DNA from: Sporosarcina highlanderae
GTDB lineage: Bacteria > Bacillota > Bacilli > Bacillales_A > Planococcaceae
Reading direction: 5' to 3'
DNA: 54,049 nt
NCBI RefSeq assembly: GCF_030433715.1
Contig: NZ_JAROCC010000017.1
Location: 1-54,049, forward strand
In this document: positions 35,197 to 44,252 of the stretch, in pieces
How positions within the stretch are numbered: the first letter of the stretch is position 1
How the letters are laid out: each line of letters opens with the position of its first letter
Program-made: the position numbers and the translations under genes
Notes under the pieces: generated by a model
Database searches by the model: none
Seen by the model: only the letters and a program-made list of their open reading frames with translations
What the model was told of the DNA's origin: nothing

Positions 35197-36042
35197 ATGA
35201 AAAAGAGAATACTATACATATCTTTACTGTCCATGTTGCTGTTGGTTGCATGCACTGACAAAGCGAATCCCGAAACATCACTTGAAAATGAAAACCCGGC
35301 AGTTTCAGAAAATGTTTCGGAAGAGGTGTCAGAGGAGGAGAGTGAAAATGAATCCGAGACTGAATTGGAAGTGGAAGAAGAGGATACAGTTCAAGCTCCA
35401 CAATACGAATTGAACCCGAAGACATATTCAGTCGAACCAATCGGTGAGGCGAATCCGAAAGTTGTACTTCTGACGATAGACGACGCACCGGATAAACGGG
35501 CACTTGATATGGCGAAAACATTGAAGAGCTTAAATGCACCTGCCATTTTTTTCGTTAATGGCCACTTCATCATGACTGACGAAAAAAAGGCGATACTTAA
35601 GGAAATACACGATATGGGTTTTAGTATCGGCAACCATACAAAAACACATGCAAATTTGAAAAAAATATCTGAAGAAGAACAACGTGAAGAAATCATTTCA
35701 GTGAATAATATTGTTGAAGAAGTGACTGGTGAACGTCCAAGGTTTTTCCGTGCTCCATTCGGTGTGAACACGGATTTTAGTAGAGCCTTGGCGAAAGAGG
35801 AAGGTATGCAGTTGATGAATTGGTCATATGGATACGATTATGAAAAAGAATATATGACAAAAGAAAAGCTTGCAGATATTATGGTGAATACTGAACTTCT
35901 CAGAAATGGTTCAAATCTTTTAATGCATGATAGAGAATGGACAGCAGATGCATTGGAGGATATTGTAAACGGATTACGGGAAAAAGGGTATGAATTTGTC
36001 GATCCGAATTTGATTAAAGGAATAGAAGAAGAGCATGAATAA
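35197..36042 (+). CDS. polysaccharide deacetylase lipoprotein
   Basis: The product has 281 residues with a lipobox (LLLVAC, Cys about residue 19) and a very acidic spacer (about 25-65, mostly Glu and Ser). A NodB-type deacetylase domain follows with LTIDDAPD (metal and catalytic Asp), GNHTKTHAN (two metal His) and RAPFG. It likely removes acetyl groups from a cell-surface glycan such as peptidoglycan, outside the membrane. The ATG at 35197 follows AAAAGGAG. In B. subtilis this place is taken by slp and speA, so the gene is an insertion relative to that order. Confidence 0.88.
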   Translation: MKKRILYISLLSMLLLVACTDKANPETSLENENPAVSENVSEEVSEEESENESETELEVEEEDTVQAPQYELNPKTYSVEPIGEANPKVVLLTIDDAPDKRALDMAKTLKSLNAPAIFFVNGHFIMTDEKKAILKEIHDMGFSIGNHTKTHANLKKISEEEQREEIISVNNIVEEVTGERPRFFRAPFGVNTDFSRALAKEEGMQLMNWSYGYDYEKEYMTKEKLADIMVNTELLRNGSNLLMHDREWTADALEDIVNGLREKGYEFVDPNLIKGIEEEHE

Positions 36043-36062
36043 GTGAATGGGGGAAATGAATC

Positions 36063-37019
36063 ATGCAATGGAAAACAAGGGTGACGGAATTATTAGGGAT
36101 TGAATTTCCGATTATTCAAGGCGGCTTGGCCTATCTTGCATATTCAGAACTTGCAGCTGCGGTTTCCGAAGCAGGTGGACTTGGACAGATTACAGCGATG
36201 AGTCTTGGGTCTCCTGATGCGTTAAGGGAGGAAATCAAAAAGGTTAGGTCTTTGACGAAAAAGCCTTTCGGTGTGAACTTTGCAATCGGCCAACATGGTA
36301 GACCGTATCAACATCTCTTGGATATCGCAATAGAGGAAAAAGTAGAAGTGATATCCGTCACCGGAGGGAACCCTGCCCCTTTTTTTGAGTACTTAAAAGG
36401 CGTCGATGTCAAAAAACTTGTTTTAGTTGCTGCCAAAAGGCAAGCAATAAAAGCGGAATCCCTCGGTGCAGATGCCGTAATGGTTGTTGGTCAAGAAGGT
36501 GGAGGTCATTTGGGCCGTGATGATATTGGCACGTTTGTTTTAGTTCCTCAAGTTGTAGACGCTGTAAAAATCCCGGTTATTGCCTCAGGTGGCATCGGGG
36601 ACGGCCGTGGATGGATGGCTGCTCATGCCTTGGGTGCAGAAGGGATTGAAATGGGAACGCGTTTCATCGCGACTAAGGAATGTGTCCATGCTTCCACCGC
36701 ATATAAAAATGCATTGTTAAATGCAGAGGAAACAGGAACAGTCGTTATTAAACGCTCAATCGGCGCTCCTGCCCGTGCCCTTACAGGTATTTGGACTCGA
36801 GAAATATTACGTATGGAAGCCGACAATGCGGATTATGATAAGTTAAAAGACTATATTAGTGGAGAAGCAAATTGCCGATTTATCCATGACGGTGACGAGC
36901 AGCAAGGTTTCGGATGGGCTGGGCAAGTTGCCGGCTTGATTGATGATGTTCCAACAGTCGCGGAACTGATCGATCGTATGGTAAATCAAGCTGAAAAAAT
37001 ACGTAGAAAATGGGCTTGA
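36063..37019 (+). CDS. nitronate monooxygenase / FabK-like flavoprotein
   Basis: The product is a 318-residue FMN-binding TIM barrel. It starts LGIEFPIIQGGLAYLA, and the FMN phosphate is bound by VIASGGIGDGRG and ALGAEGIEMGTRF. GQEGGGHLGRDD resembles the active-site loop of both nitronate monooxygenases and enoyl-ACP reductase FabK. The two families are hard to separate by eye; the absence of neighbouring fab genes favours nitronate monooxygenase or a related oxidoreductase. It lies 20 bp after the deacetylase gene. Confidence 0.85.
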   Translation: MQWKTRVTELLGIEFPIIQGGLAYLAYSELAAAVSEAGGLGQITAMSLGSPDALREEIKKVRSLTKKPFGVNFAIGQHGRPYQHLLDIAIEEKVEVISVTGGNPAPFFEYLKGVDVKKLVLVAAKRQAIKAESLGADAVMVVGQEGGGHLGRDDIGTFVLVPQVVDAVKIPVIASGGIGDGRGWMAAHALGAEGIEMGTRFIATKECVHASTAYKNALLNAEETGTVVIKRSIGAPARALTGIWTREILRMEADNADYDKLKDYISGEANCRFIHDGDEQQGFGWAGQVAGLIDDVPTVAELIDRMVNQAEKIRRKWA

Positions 37020-37038
37020 GGAAAGGTGCGGAAGAAGA

Positions 37039-37308
37039 TTGGAGTATAATTACCCACTAAGTCATCATTGGACAACCGAAGAAATTATTGATGTTGTGAA
37101 TTTCTTTCAAGCTGTAGAAATGGCATATGAAAAGGATATAAAAAGGGAGAAGTTCATGAATGCATATAGGGCGTTCAAGAAAGTCGTACCTTCCATGGCT
37201 GAAGAAAAAACAATCTTTAAAGAATTTCAAGATGTCAGCGGATTCAGTAGCTACAAAATCGTCAAAGCGGCAAAAGAAGGAAATGACGGGGAATTGATTA
37301 AGGGATAA
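37039..37308 (+). CDS. yktA: UPF0223 protein YktA
   Basis: The product is an 89-residue protein of the UPF0223 family (YPLSHHWTTEEIIDVVNFF, then YRAFKKVVPSMAEEK). It is small, all-helical and of unknown function. The start is the TTG at 37039, behind AAAGGTG. B. subtilis also has yktA directly before yktB. Confidence 0.9.
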   Translation: MEYNYPLSHHWTTEEIIDVVNFFQAVEMAYEKDIKREKFMNAYRAFKKVVPSMAEEKTIFKEFQDVSGFSSYKIVKAAKEGNDGELIKG

Positions 37309-37317
37309 TAAATTCAT

Positions 37318-37348
37318 AAAAGGGATGCATACTACTTGCATCCCTTAG
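37318..37348. terminator. bidirectional terminator between yktA and yktB
   Basis: AAAGGGATGCA and TGCATCCCTT pair around a 7-nt loop. The yktB stop codon lies in its right arm. Confidence 0.8.
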
Positions 37349-37989
37349 TTGTATCCTAAAATTAATTCATATACTGGATAAAGTTCATTAATTGTTTTTT
37401 CCACAAGTGACAAAAATTCTGTCTTAGAAAGTGCTGTTGCTTCAGTCTTTGACAAATGCCTGCCGATTACGAATTCAGCTTTTTTTACAGATTTTAACCT
37501 TTCCAATAAGCTCTCTATTCCATCCATCCCTAATTCATGCACATAATCCGCCTCGGGTTTCATATGGTCACCAGACACAACGAAATCCTTAGGTAAAGAT
37601 AAAAATAACTTATTATCTTTACTTAGCCTTTCAGCGATCCCTTTTTTATCAGGATTTTCATAAATCACAGCCAAGACGATAAATAAATGTGTTCCCCATA
37701 ATCCAACTTGAAAATGAGGTAGTGCTTTATATCCTCGCTTTGCCGGAGCGAACGCCACCCAGCTATCTTTAGGCGGATTGACAGTCCTTCTTGCGTGTCG
37801 TGCAATATGTGGATAAAACTCACCTGTTCCACGAGAGGATAAATAAGTTGAAATATGTTCACCTATTATCCCGAACTTAGGCTGAATTCTATTTTGTAGT
37901 GCAATCATTCTGTTCTCTAATCCATCAATGGAAAAAACATCAAAATCTTCATTCGTCCAAAAACTCTCTGTCAATTTAAATTCCTCCAT
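37345..37989 (-). CDS. yktB: UPF0637/DUF1054 protein YktB
   Basis: The product has 214 residues and belongs to the DUF1054 family, known from Bacillales without assigned function. It starts MEEFKLTESFWTNEDFDVFS and has no signal or membrane segments. GTGGAG six bases before the ATG at 37989 decides the start; the frame extends to a GTG at 38001 that is itself part of that ribosome site. Order and length match B. subtilis YktB. Confidence 0.9.
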   Translation of the reverse strand: MEEFKLTESFWTNEDFDVFSIDGLENRMIALQNRIQPKFGIIGEHISTYLSSRGTGEFYPHIARHARRTVNPPKDSWVAFAPAKRGYKALPHFQVGLWGTHLFIVLAVIYENPDKKGIAERLSKDNKLFLSLPKDFVVSGDHMKPEADYVHELGMDGIESLLERLKSVKKAEFVIGRHLSKTEATALSKTEFLSLVEKTINELYPVYELILGYN

Positions 37990-38133
37990 TTCATTCTCCA
38001 CGTTTATCGTACCAGAAAACGGGGAACAATCTTATACAAGAAGGCTTATAACTAACAAAAGCAAAATGGCCAGCATAAGTTAGAAGTAAGTAAATGCATC
38101 GTAAGTAAATGATAAAAAAAGGGGTGTTACGAA

Positions 38134-38331
38134 ATGAAACAAGTCGTCCATATTATCCGAAAAGCTGAAATTGAAAAGGAATACGTGAAACTTCTGCATC
38201 TTGAGTTGGATTATGAATTAGCTACATTGTTCGATGCCATGCAAGAGAAGGATAGTAAACAGGCTGAGAAAAGCAAAGTTAGACTTGCTGAAATCCATAG
38301 TGAGTTGGAGACTTTCAATGCTTTTGCGTAA
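38134..38331 (+). CDS. ykzI: small conserved protein YkzI
   Basis: The product is a 65-residue, mostly helical, charged protein (IIRKAEIEKEYVKLLHLELDY). The length and the place between yktB and suhB fit B. subtilis YkzI. Function unknown. The ATG follows AAGGGGTG, and a large terminator follows. Confidence 0.8.
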   Translation: MKQVVHIIRKAEIEKEYVKLLHLELDYELATLFDAMQEKDSKQAEKSKVRLAEIHSELETFNAFA

Positions 38332-38352
38332 TAGAAATTCATCGAACCGAAT

Positions 38353-38409
38353 TAGGCGCCTTCACTGAAAACCCCTTTGGGTACATAACAGTGCGGGGCG
38401 CCTTTTTGT
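38353..38409 (+). terminator. long terminator hairpin after ykzI
   Basis: AGGCGCC and GGCGCCT close a long arm that also pairs CACTG with CAGTG and CCCC with GGG, followed by TTTTTG. Confidence 0.85.
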
Positions 38410-38419
38410 TTGCTCATTA

Positions 38420-38428
38420 TGCTATAAT
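38420..38428 (+). promoter_or_regulatory. extended -10 promoter of suhB
   Basis: TGCTATAAT is a full extended -10 element, 31 bp before the suhB start. No clear -35 is present, as allowed for this promoter type. Confidence 0.65.
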
Positions 38429-38459
38429 GGAATAATAAGTAGTGAGATGGGGTGTATAA

Positions 38460-39251
38460 ATGGACTGGGGAGTAATTGACCGGTATGCAAAATCCCTTAT
38501 TAAAGAAGCGGGCCATAAAATAAGGGTTTCCTTTTACAAGACAATTGATGTTGAATCAAAAGCTGAGGCTAATGACTTAGTGACGAACATCGACCGCGAC
38601 ATCGAACAGTTTTTCATTCGTAGGATCAAGGAGGACTTTCCTAATCATCGTATTTTCGGGGAAGAGGGCTTCGGTGATGAAATCGAATCCCTTGAAGGTA
38701 TTATTTGGATGCTTGACCCGATAGATGGAACTATGAATTTCGTCCACCAAAAAAGGAACTTTGCCATTTCACTCGGCATTTATAGTGACGATGTTGGAAT
38801 GCTTGGATATATTTACGATGTCATGAATGATGACTTTTACCATGCTGTAAAAGGAGAAGGCGCATATTTTAATGATGAGAAACTTCCGATGCTTGAAAAT
38901 ACACCGATTGAAGAATCGATAATTGGTGTGAATGCCAGCTGGGTTGCGCCTAATAGAAGGATTGAACATATGCCAATTGCTGAAATGGTACATAGATGTC
39001 GCGGAACCAGATCGTATGGCTCCGCTGCAATCGAACTTGCTTATGTATCATCAGGCCGAATCGATGCTTATTTGTCTTTGCGGCTATCGCCATGGGATAT
39101 TGCTGGAGGAATGATCATCGCGAAGGAGGTCGGGGCAATCGTAACAAATATGAAGGGCGAGACCCCGCATTTATTGGGGCAGGATACATTCATCGTGGCA
39201 AAACCGGGCTTGCATGAAGAAATAGTAACGAATTATATAAGGTTAAAATAA
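38460..39251 (+). CDS. suhB: inositol monophosphatase family protein (SuhB/YktC)
   Basis: The product is a 263-residue Mg2+-dependent phosphatase. The metal ligands are in GEEG (about residue 74), WMLDPIDGTMNFVH (about 91-104) and the C-terminal WDIAGG motif, all conserved. It hydrolyses inositol monophosphate or related sugar phosphates; E. coli SuhB also has a role in rRNA transcription, not shown here. B. subtilis yktC lies at the same position. Confidence 0.92.
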   Translation: MDWGVIDRYAKSLIKEAGHKIRVSFYKTIDVESKAEANDLVTNIDRDIEQFFIRRIKEDFPNHRIFGEEGFGDEIESLEGIIWMLDPIDGTMNFVHQKRNFAISLGIYSDDVGMLGYIYDVMNDDFYHAVKGEGAYFNDEKLPMLENTPIEESIIGVNASWVAPNRRIEHMPIAEMVHRCRGTRSYGSAAIELAYVSSGRIDAYLSLRLSPWDIAGGMIIAKEVGAIVTNMKGETPHLLGQDTFIVAKPGLHEEIVTNYIRLK

Positions 39252-39279
39252 AAGGGACTATCATAAATGAAGTCCCTTT
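39251..39279. terminator. bidirectional terminator between suhB and ylaF
   Basis: AAAGGGACT and AGTCCCTTT pair around ATCATAAATGA, between convergent genes. Confidence 0.85.
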
Positions 39280-39285
39280 CAATAA

Positions 39286-39471
39286 TTATAGAAGACCTTG
39301 TTCTCGCATCTTTTTCTTTGTCTTAAAACCATTGCCCATAACAAAACCTAATGCAAGAATAGCAATAATTGCAACGGGGATACTACGCATGCCTACAGCG
39401 ATACCAATTCCACACATGGCAGCTATCGCAGCAAGAGAATAGATGACAAAAACCCATTTAATATTCTTCAA
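39286..39471 (-). CDS. ylaF: small membrane protein YlaF (DUF5325)
   Basis: The product is a 61-residue protein with two hydrophobic segments (about 6-26 and 31-48) and a basic C-terminal tail (FKTKKKMREQ). Length, the KKKMRE tail and the place before typA fit YlaF. The start is the TTG at 39471, behind GGGAGATG. Function unknown. Confidence 0.82.
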   Translation of the reverse strand: MKNIKWVFVIYSLAAIAAMCGIGIAVGMRSIPVAIIAILALGFVMGNGFKTKKKMREQGLL

Positions 39472-39517
39472 AATGATACATCTCCCGAATAAAATGTTTT
39501 TTAATGCCTTGCCTATG

Positions 39518-39526
39518 TGCTATAAT
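39518..39526 (+). promoter_or_regulatory. extended -10 promoter of typA
   Basis: TGCTATAAT, identical to the element before suhB, lies 41 bp before the typA start; a clear -35 is missing. Confidence 0.6.
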
Positions 39527-39567
39527 AACACAGTTATACATCTGATAAAAGATAACGGAGTGAAAAC

Positions 39568-41409
39568 ATGACAAATACACGTAATGATTTACGGAATATA
39601 GCTATTATCGCCCACGTTGACCACGGAAAAACGACGCTCGTTGATCAGCTATTAAAGCAATCCGGTATTTTCCGGACGAATGAACATGTAGAAGATCGTG
39701 CCATGGACTCGAATGAGCTTGAACGTGAACGTGGAATAACGATCCTTGCCAAAAATACAGGTATTGAATATAAAGGCACTAAAATTAATATTCTTGATAC
39801 GCCTGGACATGCCGACTTTGGTGGGGAAGTTGAACGTATTTTGAAAATGGTAGACGGTGTCGTGCTTGTAGTCGACTCCTTTGAAGGATGTATGCCGCAA
39901 ACACGGTTCGTTTTGAAGAAAGCCTTGGAAACAAATTTGAAACCGATTGTTGTTGTAAATAAGATTGACAGAGATTTTGCGCGTCCTGAAGAAGTAGTCG
40001 ACGAAGTACTTGAATTATTCATCGAGTTGGATGCGAATGATGAACAACTTGAGTTCCCGGTTGTCTATGCTTCTGGTTTCAATGGGACAGCAAGCCTTTC
40101 ACCGAACCCTGCCGATCAGGAAGAGACACTTGAAGTATTGTACGACGCAATTGTTGAGCATATCCCAGCGCCGGTTGATAACCGTGAAGAGCCTTTACAG
40201 TTCCAAGTTTCTTTACTTGATTACAATGATTATGTAGGTCGTATCGGGATCGGTCGTGTATTCAGAGGGACAATGCAGGTCGGTCAACAAGTAACAGTTA
40301 TAAAACGTGATGGATCGAAAAAGAATTTCCGTGTAACAAAGATGTATGGATTCCTTGGACTGAAAAGAATTGAAATCCAAGAAGCATTTGCTGGAGATCT
40401 GATTGCTATTTCAGGGATGGAGGACATTGACGTTGGTGAAACTGTTTGTCCGATTGACCATCCTGAAGCATTGCCGGCGCTTCATATTGATGAGCCGACA
40501 CTACAAATGACATTCCTCGTTAATAATAGTCCTTTTGCCGGGAAAGAAGGCAAATGGGTAACAGCAAGAAAGATTGAAGAAAGATTAGAACAACAATTAC
40601 AAACGGATGTCTCTTTACGTGTAGATCCGACAGATTCTCCGGATGCGTGGGTTGTTTCAGGACGTGGAGAACTACATCTATCTATACTAATTGAAAATAT
40701 GCGTCGTGAAGGTTATGAACTTCAAGTATCGAAGCCTGAAGTTATCATTCGAACAATTGACGGAGTTCGTTCTGAACCTGTTGAACGTGTGCAAATTGAT
40801 ATCCCTGAAGAATATACTGGTGCAATTATCGAATCCCTTGGTGAGCGTAAAGGTGAAATGTTAGATATGATTAATAACGGTAATGGACAAGTCCGTCTAA
40901 TCTTCCTTGTTCCAGCTAGGGGATTGATTGGTTATTCTACTGACTTCCTTACACTAACAAGAGGATATGGAATCATTAATCATACATTTGATTCTTACAA
41001 GCCGGTTGCACAAGGTCGTGTCGGTGGCCGTCGCCATGGAGTTCTTGTATCTATGGAGACCGGAACTGTAACAGGTTATGGTATAATGCAATTGGAGGAT
41101 CGGGGAGTCATGTTTGTAGATGCGGGAACTGAAATCTACGCAGGAATGGTTGTCGGTGAAAACAGCCGTGACAATGACTTGACGATCAATCTTACAAAAA
41201 TCAAGCATGCTACAAACGTTCGATCTGCAACAAAGGATCAAACTGTTACAACTAAGAAACCACGGATTATGTCACTTGAGGAAGCATTACAATATGTTGG
41301 AGACGATGAGTATTGTGAAGTTACACCTCAATCAATCCGCTTACGTAAAAAGATCCTTGATAAAAACGAACGTGAGCGTGCGCAAAAAAAGAAAAAACTT
41401 GGTGAATGA
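39568..41409 (+). CDS. typA: ribosome-associated GTPase TypA/BipA
   Basis: The product is a 613-residue translational GTPase related to EF-G/LepA. G motifs are AHVDHGKTTL (G1), RGITI (G2), DTPGHADF (G3) and NKIDR (G4). EF-G-like domains II, III and V and the TypA-specific C-terminal domain follow. It acts in ribosome assembly and stress or cold adaptation. The ATG follows CGGAGTG. Confidence 0.96.
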   Translation: MTNTRNDLRNIAIIAHVDHGKTTLVDQLLKQSGIFRTNEHVEDRAMDSNELERERGITILAKNTGIEYKGTKINILDTPGHADFGGEVERILKMVDGVVLVVDSFEGCMPQTRFVLKKALETNLKPIVVVNKIDRDFARPEEVVDEVLELFIELDANDEQLEFPVVYASGFNGTASLSPNPADQEETLEVLYDAIVEHIPAPVDNREEPLQFQVSLLDYNDYVGRIGIGRVFRGTMQVGQQVTVIKRDGSKKNFRVTKMYGFLGLKRIEIQEAFAGDLIAISGMEDIDVGETVCPIDHPEALPALHIDEPTLQMTFLVNNSPFAGKEGKWVTARKIEERLEQQLQTDVSLRVDPTDSPDAWVVSGRGELHLSILIENMRREGYELQVSKPEVIIRTIDGVRSEPVERVQIDIPEEYTGAIIESLGERKGEMLDMINNGNGQVRLIFLVPARGLIGYSTDFLTLTRGYGIINHTFDSYKPVAQGRVGGRRHGVLVSMETGTVTGYGIMQLEDRGVMFVDAGTEIYAGMVVGENSRDNDLTINLTKIKHATNVRSATKDQTVTTKKPRIMSLEEALQYVGDDEYCEVTPQSIRLRKKILDKNERERAQKKKKLGE

Positions 41410-41443
41410 TCTTTCACCAAGTTGATGGAAAAGGATGTGTTGA

Positions 41444-41773
41444 ATGATGTTGGAGGATTCGCAAGTAATCGAAAGCATGTCGGGAATATCACGTTTTATT
41501 TATGAGATAATGCCGTCATTCACTTCGGCGGGCTATGTATTATTGGCCCTCGTCTTCCTCTTATCGGCACTTGTTTATAAGCTTGGTTTTGCGCGTAAAA
41601 TAAAGCCGTGGCAAAATCTTGTTATATATGCATTCCTGTTTCTTGGATGTCTAATCTTGACATTCCTTGCCTTCTTCCTTCCGATTGCGGAAGGGTTGAT
41701 TGTTGCGGCGCTTATTCTAATCATTTACAGGATACGTAGAATGAACGAGCATAAAGAAAACTCCACCGTTTAA
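41444..41773 (+). CDS. ylaH: YlaH-like membrane protein
   Basis: The product has 109 residues with three hydrophobic helices (about 28-48, 55-75, 78-95) and a basic C-terminal tail. It follows typA by 34 bp as YlaH does in B. subtilis. Function unknown. Two adjacent ATGs (41444, 41447) are both possible starts behind AAAAGGATG. Confidence 0.85.
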   Translation: MMLEDSQVIESMSGISRFIYEIMPSFTSAGYVLLALVFLLSALVYKLGFARKIKPWQNLVIYAFLFLGCLILTFLAFFLPIAEGLIVAALILIIYRIRRMNEHKENSTV

Positions 41774-41789
41774 ACGGTGGAGTTTTTTA
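41756..41789. terminator. bidirectional terminator between ylaH and ylaI
   Basis: AAAACTCCACCGTTT and AAACGGTGGAGTTTTTT are perfectly complementary. The ylaH stop codon overlaps its centre. Confidence 0.95.
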
Positions 41790-41794
41790 TTTAC

Positions 41795-41998
41795 CTAAAA
41801 CTTATCTTCAGCAGAGTGTGAGCTACGATAGAACTTGAATTTACCTGAGTTGACCCGCATATTGGTAAACTCAGTTATCCGTTCGTTGCATCTATCACAC
41901 ATATAGGTGTTGATGGGATGATTCCTGAGTTTTTTTGCAAGGGGGATATCATCTTGTAGCTGCCCGATTTCGTCGCAAAGGACACATTTAACACGCAA
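41795..41998 (-). CDS. ylaI: zinc-ribbon protein YlaI (DUF2197)
   Basis: The product is a 67-residue protein with two Cys pairs (CVLC at residues 5-8 and CDRC at about 34-37) that probably bind one zinc ion. It matches DUF2197/YlaI. Function unknown. The start is the TTG at 41998, eight bases behind AAAGGAG. Confidence 0.88.
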   Translation of the reverse strand: MRVKCVLCDEIGQLQDDIPLAKKLRNHPINTYMCDRCNERITEFTNMRVNSGKFKFYRSSHSAEDKF

Positions 41999-42051
41999 AT
42001 GATCAACTCCTTTTTCGTGAGAAACATTTATTTTCCTGAAACAGACTATTG

Positions 42052-42552
42052 TTATTCAATAGTTATGCTTCTAATTTCTTTTAACGGATTTTCTATGTTT
42101 GATCCATCTTTAAATAGTAGATGTACAGGTCCGTCTTCTTTTAATGGCTTGCCGTCTTGACTGAACTTAAAGATAAAATTCTCAGCATCGGATAGTGGAA
42201 ATGTTTCTTCGTGATTGTCGGCGGATTTGAATGTGATTGTCTTCGCATCCTCATTAGGAACAGCGTTTTTCAAGAAAGGGTTCAAGAGTATCCCAAAAGT
42301 TCCTGTAACCATTTTTTGACGGTCGAATTTCTTTTCTGTTTTTAAAGTAGGAGGAAAAATAGCCCCCTCCATGATTTCTCTGGACCAATGTTTGCCCATG
42401 CTTTTTTTATATTCTTCATCTTCATCTTTCTCAATTTGGGGTGCATTAAAATAAGTAGTCAAGTCGATTTTACGATCGTCAAAGATCCATACAGTTGGAT
42501 CAAGAGTAATTGTATGTTTTACATTTCCACGTACTGTTATGATTGATTCCAA
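42052..42552 (-). CDS. hypothetical protein, 166 residues
   Basis: The TTG at 42552 lies nine bases behind AGGAGG. The product is soluble and acidic, and starts ITVRGNVKHTITLDPTVWIFDDR. The C-terminal half (FPLSDAENFIFKF, then GPVHLLFKDGSN) vaguely recalls the beta-sandwich of oxidoreductase molybdopterin-binding domains, but catalytic residues are not visible and the match is weak. It stands where B. subtilis has ylaJ-ylaM. Confidence 0.7.
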   Translation of the reverse strand: MESIITVRGNVKHTITLDPTVWIFDDRKIDLTTYFNAPQIEKDEDEEYKKSMGKHWSREIMEGAIFPPTLKTEKKFDRQKMVTGTFGILLNPFLKNAVPNEDAKTITFKSADNHEETFPLSDAENFIFKFSQDGKPLKEDGPVHLLFKDGSNIENPLKEIRSITIE

Positions 42553-42655
42553 TGTGAATTTCCTCCTAAACGTAACTTCTCTCTATGATATAGTATACTC
42601 CTTCAAATACAATGTGGAAAGCTATTGGTTTTATCATCTGCAAAAAGGGAAACAC

Positions 42656-42684
42656 TTGCAATTTACCTTCTCAAAAGATACAAT
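42656..42684 (+). promoter_or_regulatory. sigma-A promoter of ylaN
   Basis: TTGCAA and TACAAT are separated by 17 bp, 49 bp before the ylaN start. Confidence 0.65.
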
Positions 42685-42733
42685 TTATTCATAATCACCG
42701 TAGTAGGAATAAAAGGTGAATGGGGGCGTCCTC

Positions 42734-43015
42734 GTGGATATTGAATTGCAGGAAACCTATCAGGAAAAAGCAATGAAGCAATTGCAAGCTGATGCAGATA
42801 AAATCGCACAACTCATAAAGGTACAGATGGATCATTTGACAATGCCCCAATGTCCTCTATACGAGGAAGTTTTGGATACCCAAATGTACGGCTTATCAAG
42901 GGAGATTGATTTTGCTGTCAAGCTTGGATTGATTGAGCGTGAAAAGGGGAAAGAAATCCTCTCCTTGTTAGAAAAAGAGATGAACATTCTGCATGAGCTA
43001 TATACAAAAAAATAA
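42734..43015 (+). CDS. ylaN: UPF0358 protein YlaN
   Basis: The product is a 93-residue helical protein of the UPF0358 family. YlaN is conserved in Bacillales, important in iron homeostasis, and reported to interact with Fur. Segments such as [20 protein letters not shown] and [18 protein letters not shown] fit. The GTG at 42734 follows GGGGGCG and gives the family length; a longer frame from 42716 includes the ribosome site. Confidence 0.93.
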   Translation: MDIELQETYQEKAMKQLQADADKIAQLIKVQMDHLTMPQCPLYEEVLDTQMYGLSREIDFAVKLGLIEREKGKEILSLLEKEMNILHELYTKK

Positions 43016-43019
43016 ACAA

Positions 43020-43054
43020 AAGACTCAAACTCATTAATTGGTTTGAGTTTTTTA
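43020..43054 (+). terminator. terminator of ylaN
   Basis: ACTCAAAC and GTTTGAGT pair around ten bases and are followed by a T-run, just before ftsW. Confidence 0.9.
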
Positions 43055-43072
43055 TTTCATAGAGGTGGTCCG

Positions 43073-44236
43073 ATGGGGAAATATATAAAAAGAATGATAT
43101 CTAACTTCGATTATCCGTTATTCATAGTATACATAGTGCTTTGCCTCTTCGGATTAGTGATGATCTATAGTTCAAGTATGGTAGTGGCCGTTAATCGATA
43201 TGGTTTTTCGCCAGACCATTTTTACGTAAAACAAATGAAAAACCTTGCAGTGTCGATTCCTGTATTTCTATTAGCATCATTCTTTCCATATCAGAACTAC
43301 AAAAGAAAAAAGTTCATGATGTTTTCCATAGCTATTATGTTCCTACTGCTCGTACTTGTCCATTTCATCGGATACTCTGCAGGCGGTTCCCAAAGTTGGA
43401 TCCAGGTTCCGGGTTTCGGAAACATTCAACCTTCCGAAGTCGCAAAGCTGATTATCATCATTTATTTTGCAAGTGTATTTGCAAAAAAGTATGAAGCTGG
43501 CACAATCGATTCCATTAATAAATCAATTGGACCTCCAGTTAGCATTCTTGTCTTTGCGATTGGATTGATAATGTTTGAGACGGATATCGGAACATCATTC
43601 ATCATTATAATGGGTGCGTTTTCAGTAATTGCAGCAAGCGGTCTACGATTAAAGACGTTTGGTAAATTAGGCGGTTTAATTATGGCGGGGATGATAATCG
43701 TCTCAGCTGGCCTTTATTTTATTTGGGATACAGTCATGAATGACAGTCGAAAAGGTCGTATTTTATCCTTCATGAACCCTTTCGATTATGAACAAGGTTC
43801 AGGATACCAAATCGCGAATGGCTATATTGCGATTGGAACTGGGGGAGTAAAAGGTTTAGGATTAGGAAATTCCATCCAAAAGATGGGGTATTTACCAGAA
43901 CCGCATACAGATGTAATCATGGCTGTCATCTCTGAAGAGATTGGTATACTTGGTACAATCATTGTAATTGGTGGGCTTGGGTTCATCGTGTTACGTGCAT
44001 TGTATATTGCGATGAGCGCAAAAGACCCACAAGCCCGGATGCTTGCGGCTGGTATTGGAAGTGTCATCGGGATACAAACATTTGTGAATTTAGGTGGTTT
44101 AACCGGCTTAATCCCACTTACAGGTGTACCGCTTCCACTTATAAGTTATGGCGGAACTTCCATGATTCTGATATCTTTATCTTTAGGAATATTGATGAAT
44201 GTATCAATGTTCGCAAAGTATCAAAAGAATAAATAG
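43073..44236 (+). CDS. ftsW: peptidoglycan glycosyltransferase FtsW (SEDS family)
   Basis: The product is a 387-residue SEDS protein with about ten helices that polymerises lipid II at the division septum together with a class-B PBP. Conserved SEDS segments are visible: QPSEVAKL, the large extracellular loop with RILSFMNPF, and EPHTDVIMAVISEEIG near residue 280, followed by TGVPLPLISYGGTSM. Position before pycA matches B. subtilis ftsW. The ATG at 43073 follows AGAGGTGG; the longer frame covers the ylaN terminator. Confidence 0.93.
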   Translation: MGKYIKRMISNFDYPLFIVYIVLCLFGLVMIYSSSMVVAVNRYGFSPDHFYVKQMKNLAVSIPVFLLASFFPYQNYKRKKFMMFSIAIMFLLLVLVHFIGYSAGGSQSWIQVPGFGNIQPSEVAKLIIIIYFASVFAKKYEAGTIDSINKSIGPPVSILVFAIGLIMFETDIGTSFIIIMGAFSVIAASGLRLKTFGKLGGLIMAGMIIVSAGLYFIWDTVMNDSRKGRILSFMNPFDYEQGSGYQIANGYIAIGTGGVKGLGLGNSIQKMGYLPEPHTDVIMAVISEEIGILGTIIVIGGLGFIVLRALYIAMSAKDPQARMLAAGIGSVIGIQTFVNLGGLTGLIPLTGVPLPLISYGGTSMILISLSLGILMNVSMFAKYQKNK

Positions 44237-44252
44237 AAAAGGAAGTGCATTA

